Assembly (NCBI GenBank): GCA_910574255.1
Contig: CAJTAK010000007.1
Location: forward strand, 124,001-188,000
Direction of reading: 5' to 3'
Origin: Clostridia bacterium
GTDB lineage: Bacteria; Bacillota; Clostridia; Lachnospirales; Lachnospiraceae
DNA: 64,000 nt
In this document: piece by piece, positions 59,907-64,000 of the stretch
How the letters are laid out: each line of letters begins with the position of its first letter
Position numbering within the stretch: position 1 is the stretch's first letter
The notes under the pieces: model-generated
What the model was told of the DNA's origin: nothing
Database searches by the model: none
The model's input: only the letters and a program-made list of their open reading frames with translations
Position numbers and translations under genes: made by a program

Positions 59907-60878
59907 TTACCTTCCTGCTTTTTTGTTTCGGATGAAATCTACATACACTGCAAGAAGAATTACAAGGCCCTTAACAATATACTGCCAGTTGGAATCCACG
60001 CCCAGCAGATTCAGGCCGTTGTTCAGAACTCCGATAATCAGAACTCCGATCAATGTGCCGCCAAGCCGCCCGGAACCGCCGCTCATAGAAGTACCGCCTA
60101 CTACTACTGCCGCAATAGCATCCATCTCTGCGCCGTCACCTGCTGTAGGCTGGCCGGAATACAGACGGGAAGCAACCACCACGCCTGCGATACCTGACAT
60201 AATGCCTGTGTAGGTGTAGACGATAAACTTTACCTTCTGTACATTGATTCCGGAAAACCTTGCCGCCTGTGCATTGCCGCCCACCGCATAGATATGGCGT
60301 CCGAGCCGGGTGCGGTTAATCATAAGCGCCGCAATGATAAACACAATAATCATCAGAATTACCGGTGTGGGAACCGGCCCTACATAACCCGCCCCCGGGA
60401 ATTTGAATGCATCCGTCATGCATCGGATGGGGGAACCTCCTGTGAGAACCAGGGCAATTCCTTTTGTTATATTCATAGATGCCAGCGTCACAATAAATGG
60501 CGGAATATCTGTCTTGCAGATTACAAAGCCGTTAAACATACCCACAAGGGCTCCCACTCCAATAGCCGCAAGGAAACCGACGATCTCGGGAAGACCGAAA
60601 TTTATCACGCAGCCGGCCGCCACGACACCGGAAAGAGCAATCACGGAACCAACTGAAAGCTCAATGCCGCCTAAGATAATGACCATTGTCATACCTGTGG
60701 CCAGAAACAGGTTTGACGCATTCTGACGAAGAATATTAAACACATTCTTGGGAGTCAGAAACGTTGTCCTTGTAGTGGGAAAAATAACCAAAAACACACA
60801 CATTACCAACAGTGCAATAATAATACCAATATTATCTTTGAAATATCTGACAACTCCATTCTTAAATCTGGCTGCCAT
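59907..60878 (-). CDS. Ribose/galactose-type ABC transporter permease
   Basis: A 323-residue permease of the RbsC/MglC family with about eight to ten membrane segments: IIIALLVMCVFLVIFPTTRT, TGMTMVIILGGIELSVGSVI (family motif), GVLAGMFNGFVICKTDIPPF, PVILMIIVFIIAALMINRTR and GRHIYAVGGNAQAARFSGIN (EAA-like loop), ending LNLLGVDSNWQYIVKGLVIL. It forms the channel with the double ATPase encoded just before it. GGAGG 8 nt upstream selects the ATG at 60878 instead of the open frame to 60923. Confidence 0.94.
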   Translation of the reverse strand: MAARFKNGVVRYFKDNIGIIIALLVMCVFLVIFPTTRTTFLTPKNVFNILRQNASNLFLATGMTMVIILGGIELSVGSVIALSGVVAAGCVINFGLPEIVGFLAAIGVGALVGMFNGFVICKTDIPPFIVTLASMNITKGIALVLTGGSPIRCMTDAFKFPGAGYVGPVPTPVILMIIVFIIAALMINRTRLGRHIYAVGGNAQAARFSGINVQKVKFIVYTYTGIMSGIAGVVVASRLYSGQPTAGDGAEMDAIAAVVVGGTSMSGGSGRLGGTLIGVLIIGVLNNGLNLLGVDSNWQYIVKGLVILLAVYVDFIRNKKAGR

Positions 60879-61000
60879 AGCTTCTCCTCCTATTCCAGTT
60901 CCGTAATATCCCTCCCAGTACACTTTAACCTAAATCAATTTCCAGCCGCAAATGCATGCGTCTGTAAATCGATTTGCGCACTGTAAGGGATATTACTGTT

Positions 61001-61040
61001 TTAAGTTGCTGCGCAGCGGTACTAAAAGGTACTGTTACCG
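61001..61040. repeat. Collapsed version of the hairpin element, copy 3
   Basis: TTAAGTTGCTGCGCAGCGGT followed by ACTAAAAGGTA repeats the left flank of copy 1 (7176-7206) with four or five changes. Where copies 1 and 2 have the 94-nt hairpin, only GGTA-CTG-TTACC remains, i.e. the outer ends of the stem with the middle missing. It lies right after the ATPase stop codon, between ATPase and permease genes. Confidence 0.6.
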
Positions 61041-61046
61041 TTGCAC

Positions 61047-62531
61047 TTACTTTGCCGCAAGCTGCATGATCTTTTCCTGGGTAACATCCTCATGGTTAAG
61101 GCATCCAGTCACCCGTCCCTCGTTCATAACGTAGATCCGATCGCTCATATTGATAATCTCCGGAAGCTCGGAAGAAATCATAATAATTGACATTCCCTGC
61201 TTTACCAGTTCATTCATAATGGCATAAATCTCCGCTTTGGCGCCTACGTCCACGCCGCGGGTAGGCTCATCCAGAATCAGAATCTTAGGAGACGTGGCAA
61301 GCCAGCGCCCGATCATAACCTTTTGCTGGTTTCCTCCTGACAGATTCCCAATAACCTGTTCCTGGCTGGGTGTCTTTGTTCCCATCATATCTATGTACTT
61401 CTGGGTGATCTCATCTTCCTTTTTCCCATTCACACGCAGATTCTTGATAAACTGGGAAAGGACTTCAATAGTAGAATTGAACCGTACACTCTGTATTTTA
61501 TACAATCCCTCCTCCTTGCGGCTCTCGGGAACCAGCGCAATTCCATATTTTAATGCATCTACGGGAGACTTGATCTGTACCTTCTGGCCATCCACGTAGA
61601 CCTCTCCGGACATATTCGGCGCAAGCCCGAAAACAGCCTTCATGGTCTCGCTTCTTCCCGCTCCCACAAGTCCCGCAAATCCGATTATTTCTCCCTTGTG
61701 AAGTTCAAAGCTTGCATCTTTTGCCATCTTTTTATCCGAGATATGCTCGCACCGAAGCACTACCTCACCTGGCTCCAGATAATCCCGTGTATAGTAATTG
61801 GTAAGCTCTCTGCCGACCATCAGGGCTATCAGATCGTCCTTTGTGGTCTCCTTCACCACCTTGGTGCCGACGGTTTCCCCGTCACGCATAACGGTCACCC
61901 GGTCGCAAATCTCTTCCAGCTCACTCATCTTATGGGAAATATAGATAATGCCTACGCCTCTTTTCGTAAGAGCACGCATTGTATCAAATAAGAAGCCCAC
62001 TTCTTTGTCTGAAATGGAGGAAGTCGGCTCATCCATAACCAGAATCTTTGAGTTAAAGGAGATTGCTTTTACAATCTCTACCATCTGCTGCTGGGCAATT
62101 GTCAGATGCTCCACCAGTGTATCTGCATTGATGTTCATCTCATAGGTATCCATCAGCTTCTGGGCATCCTCTGTCATCTGCTTACGATTAATGTTCATTT
62201 TGTTTCCCGGCTCACGGCCCAGGAAAATATTCTCGGCTACGGTCATATACGGAACCAGAACAAGCTCCTGGTGTACTATGGAAATACCTGCCTCACGAGC
62301 TGCCACAACACCGTCTATAGCTGCCTTCTGGCCGTCTATATAGATCTCTCCCTCTTCTGCATGGTAAATACCACCCAGTACCTTAATCAGAGTGGATTTA
62401 CCGGCGCCGTTCTCCCCCAAAAGCGCATGTACTTCTCCGGCCTTCAGCTGAAGACCTACATTCTTAAGGGCCTTGACGCCGGGGAAGGATTTATGGACCC
62501 CTTTCATTTCAAGTAAATACTGTTCACTCAC
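61047..62531 (-). CDS. Sugar ABC transporter ATP-binding protein, double cassette
   Basis: A 494-residue protein with two fused ABC domains as in RbsA/MglA. First cassette: ALLGENGAGKSTLIKVLGGI, LTIAQQQMVEIVKAISFNSK, ILVMDEPTSSISDKEVGFLF. Second: IIGFAGLVGAGRSETMKAVF (degenerate Walker A), GNLSGGNQQKVMIGRWLATS, ILILDEPTRGVDVGAKAEIY. It powers uptake by the adjacent permease. I start it at GTG 62531 (VSEQYLLEMKGVHKSFPG), where family similarity begins; the open frame to 62576 overlaps a hairpin. A GGTGG lies upstream. Confidence 0.94.
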   Translation of the reverse strand: MSEQYLLEMKGVHKSFPGVKALKNVGLQLKAGEVHALLGENGAGKSTLIKVLGGIYHAEEGEIYIDGQKAAIDGVVAAREAGISIVHQELVLVPYMTVAENIFLGREPGNKMNINRKQMTEDAQKLMDTYEMNINADTLVEHLTIAQQQMVEIVKAISFNSKILVMDEPTSSISDKEVGFLFDTMRALTKRGVGIIYISHKMSELEEICDRVTVMRDGETVGTKVVKETTKDDLIALMVGRELTNYYTRDYLEPGEVVLRCEHISDKKMAKDASFELHKGEIIGFAGLVGAGRSETMKAVFGLAPNMSGEVYVDGQKVQIKSPVDALKYGIALVPESRKEEGLYKIQSVRFNSTIEVLSQFIKNLRVNGKKEDEITQKYIDMMGTKTPSQEQVIGNLSGGNQQKVMIGRWLATSPKILILDEPTRGVDVGAKAEIYAIMNELVKQGMSIIMISSELPEIINMSDRIYVMNEGRVTGCLNHEDVTQEKIMQLAAK

Positions 62532-62566
62532 GCATCGCCACCACCTGTCTTGAAAAATCCCGGTAC

Positions 62567-62628
62567 ATCCTTGCATTCATTTTGGAATAAACAACACTTG
62601 TATTTACTCAAGAATAAATGCAAGGATG
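62567..62628. other. Large inverted repeat in the binding protein-ATPase gap
   Basis: CATCCTTGCATT (62567-62578) pairs perfectly with AATGCAAGGATG (62617-62628) around a 38-nt loop. With the adjacent terminator-like stem at 62641-62676 it probably lowers expression of the ATPase and permease relative to the binding protein. Confidence 0.6.
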
Positions 62629-62640
62629 CACCAGCCTGAC

Positions 62641-62676
62641 AAAAGGGCTTTGCTCCGTCTATGGACCAAAGCCCTC
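62641..62676 (-). terminator. Partial terminator after the first binding protein gene
   Basis: Minus-strand GGGCTTTG and CAAAGCCC pair with a 14-nt loop and are followed by TTTTG. Position between binding protein and ATPase genes fits the usual read-through attenuation in such operons. Confidence 0.75.
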
Positions 62677-62734
62677 TTATTCCTGTTCTATCAGTAACTC
62701 ATCTGCCTATAAGGTGCATCTTACCGCCATTTGC

Positions 62735-63760
62735 TTACTGCCATCCGTCTGTTCCGTAATCTCCCACATTATCTGCGGTTACCAGGAATGTCTCAATGGG
62801 GATAAAGGCTTCTACATCTTTGCCGTCCAGCCACTCGTAAGCAGTCTCAGCAATCGTCTTGCCGATGGTAATCGGAGACTGAGCGCCGGTACCTTCCAGT
62901 ATCGTACCCTCCAGAAGCTTCTTAACATCCGGAGAACCATCCACACCGTAAATGAGCGGAGTTACGCCGGCAGCGTCTGCTGCTGCATATGCGCCAAGAG
63001 CTGTGGGGTCGTTGCCGCCAAAGATAGCTACCACATCGGGATGTGCAGTCAGAAGGTCAGTAGCCTTCTCATTTGCCACCTGCTGATTTCCCTGGGCATC
63101 CTGCTGTCCTACTACATTAAAGGTTACACCGGAATCCTCAATAGCCTTCAAAAAGCCGTCAGTTCTGTCAGTTACAGACTGCATGGTCGGGGAATCAAGC
63201 ACCAGAATGTCGCCGCCCTCGGGAACCTTCTTTGCCAGGTCCTCGCCGCATACATAGCCTGCATTGTAATTGTCAGAGCCTGCATAGGATACCAGATAGC
63301 TCATATCGCCAACCTGGGTATCAAAGCCGAACATAGGAATGTCTGCTTCCTTCAGTGCATCCAGCGCCGGAATAATGCCGTCTGCGTCTACCGGATTCAC
63401 GAACATGATTTCAACGCCTCTGGAAATCAGGTCTTCAATCTGGTCAATCTGGGTATTGGAATCATTGCCCGGGTCTACGGAAAGCAGTGTATCACCGTGA
63501 GCCTCTACTACCTCACGGATAGCTCCCTCAAGCGCTACGAAGAAAGGGTTAGTTCCGTCCATACAGGTGTAGCCGAACACGCGTCCGCCGCCTTCTGCCG
63601 GTGCCTCTGCATCATTTCCTGCATCTTCCGCAGGAGTTTCTGCCGGAGCTTCCTCTGCAGGCGCTTCTGCCGGTGCCGGCTCAGACTTGCTTCCGCATCC
63701 TGCTACTACTGCGGCAAGCATAGCGGTACATAACAGTGCACTAAGAATTTTTTTCTTCAT
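62735..63760 (-). CDS. Sugar ABC transporter substrate-binding lipoprotein
   Basis: A 341-residue lipoprotein: MKKKILSALLCTAMLAAVVA then the lipobox Cys in VAGCGSKSEPA, a Pro/Ala/Glu-rich linker of about 35 residues, then the ribose/galactose-binding fold with VFGYTCMDGTNPFFVALEGA, VEIMFVNPVDADGIIPALDA, VVAIFGGNDPTALGAYAAAD and LIYGVDGSPDVKKLLEGTIL. It delivers a monosaccharide (identity unknown) to the adjacent permease. AGGGAGG 8 nt before the ATG. It is the first gene of the cluster; a CRP-like palindrome lies about 95 bp upstream. Confidence 0.94.
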   Translation of the reverse strand: MKKKILSALLCTAMLAAVVAGCGSKSEPAPAEAPAEEAPAETPAEDAGNDAEAPAEGGGRVFGYTCMDGTNPFFVALEGAIREVVEAHGDTLLSVDPGNDSNTQIDQIEDLISRGVEIMFVNPVDADGIIPALDALKEADIPMFGFDTQVGDMSYLVSYAGSDNYNAGYVCGEDLAKKVPEGGDILVLDSPTMQSVTDRTDGFLKAIEDSGVTFNVVGQQDAQGNQQVANEKATDLLTAHPDVVAIFGGNDPTALGAYAAADAAGVTPLIYGVDGSPDVKKLLEGTILEGTGAQSPITIGKTIAETAYEWLDGKDVEAFIPIETFLVTADNVGDYGTDGWQ

Positions 63761-63855
63761 TTATAAATCCTCCCTTGAATTATTTTGATATGTTACAGTA
63801 GTAATCATAAATAATTTCCGTTTTTTGCGCACCTGTATTTTGTAATGAATTTTCC

Positions 63856-63869
63856 GTGACATTTGTCAC
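63856..63869. promoter_or_regulatory. CRP/FNR-like palindrome upstream of the sugar cluster
   Basis: GTGACA-TT-TGTCAC is a perfect 14-bp palindrome and matches the GTGA-N6-TCAC spacing of CRP-family sites. It lies 96 bp before the binding protein start. The regulator is not in the window. Confidence 0.5.
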
Positions 63870-63935
63870 TTTTTAATTTATAGGGCAGCGAACCGGACTG
63901 ATATGATGCCGGCATCCCCCTTTGACACCTGCTGT

Positions 63936-63987
63936 AAAAACGCAAAGACCCCAGAGCTATTGCTGCTATGGAGTCTTTGACGTTATT
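63936..63987 (-). terminator. Terminator of a minus-strand gene beyond the window
   Basis: Minus-strand ACGTCAAAGACTCC pairs with the GGGGTCTTTGCGT side with small bulges and is followed by TTTTT. No gene lies between it and the window end, so it belongs to an upstream neighbour outside the window. Confidence 0.75.
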
Positions 63988-64000
63988 TCGTTCATGAAAC

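Noticed and set aside
62618..63733. 371-codon open frame on the plus strand
   Set aside because: Antisense to the sugar-binding lipoprotein gene; Cys/Ser/His-rich translation without domain features, typical of a shadow frame.

Overview
The window reads as chromosome of a motile, anaerobic Firmicute of the Lachnospiraceae type. The support is the combination of ATP-type PEP carboxykinase, an Asp23-nusB-xseA order, a dgt-dnaG-rpoD-trmK-nif3 housekeeping run, a T-box-controlled leuA, a huge 2-hydroxyacyl-CoA dehydratase activase fusion, formate/nitrite channel and strong AGGAGG ribosome binding sites. No rRNA, tRNA, CRISPR array, prophage or complete insertion sequence was seen.

Layout. 1-13 kb is core metabolism: xseA (cut by the window edge), nusB, Asp23, pckA, a HAD phosphatase, citrate synthase behind an unusual 51-bp tandem repeat, thrC, leuA with a leucine T-box, and prfC. 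13-28 kb is a flagellar/chemotaxis island on the minus strand: two unknown secreted-island or cytoplasmic proteins, a C-tail-anchored protein, two chemoreceptors, a degenerate nucleotidyltransferase-fold protein, a short FliD paralogue, an orphan FtsE-like ATPase, a FlgN/FliT-like chaperone, FliS and a large FliD. At least four sigma-28-like promoters (GCCGATAA/GCCGATAT-type -10 boxes) mark this island. Divergent from fliD is a three-gene set: ParA-type ATPase, a protein with a long Ala/Pro/Glu linker and a C-terminal ComFB domain, and a small (p)ppGpp synthetase. I regard this as the best candidate for an undescribed system in the window.

30-45 kb holds peptidase M24, a formate/nitrite channel, a rhomboid-like protein without a visible catalytic serine, a LysM protein, the 1415-residue activase and a sucrose regulon (scrR-scrB-scrA) with two matching palindromic operators. 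A remnant of an internally deleted HAD phosphatase lies between scrR and an SGNH hydrolase. 45-55 kb is a TGS/uridine-kinase fusion, nif3, trmK, rpoD, dnaG, dgt, a DUF5662-like gene and a GlgX-like protein in which two of the three GH13 catalytic carboxylates are replaced by Asn.

55-64 kb is one sugar-uptake and sensing cluster: ribose/galactose-type ABC transporter (lipoprotein binding protein, double ATPase, permease), a second paralogous binding lipoprotein, a NarL/DegS-type two-component pair and a third, membrane-anchored family 1 binding protein with no permease of its own. A 94-nt hairpin element occurs twice (7.2 kb and 45.2 kb, about 93 percent identical by hand comparison), with a collapsed third version at 61.0 kb. 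All family assignments are from reading the translated sequence; no database search was run.
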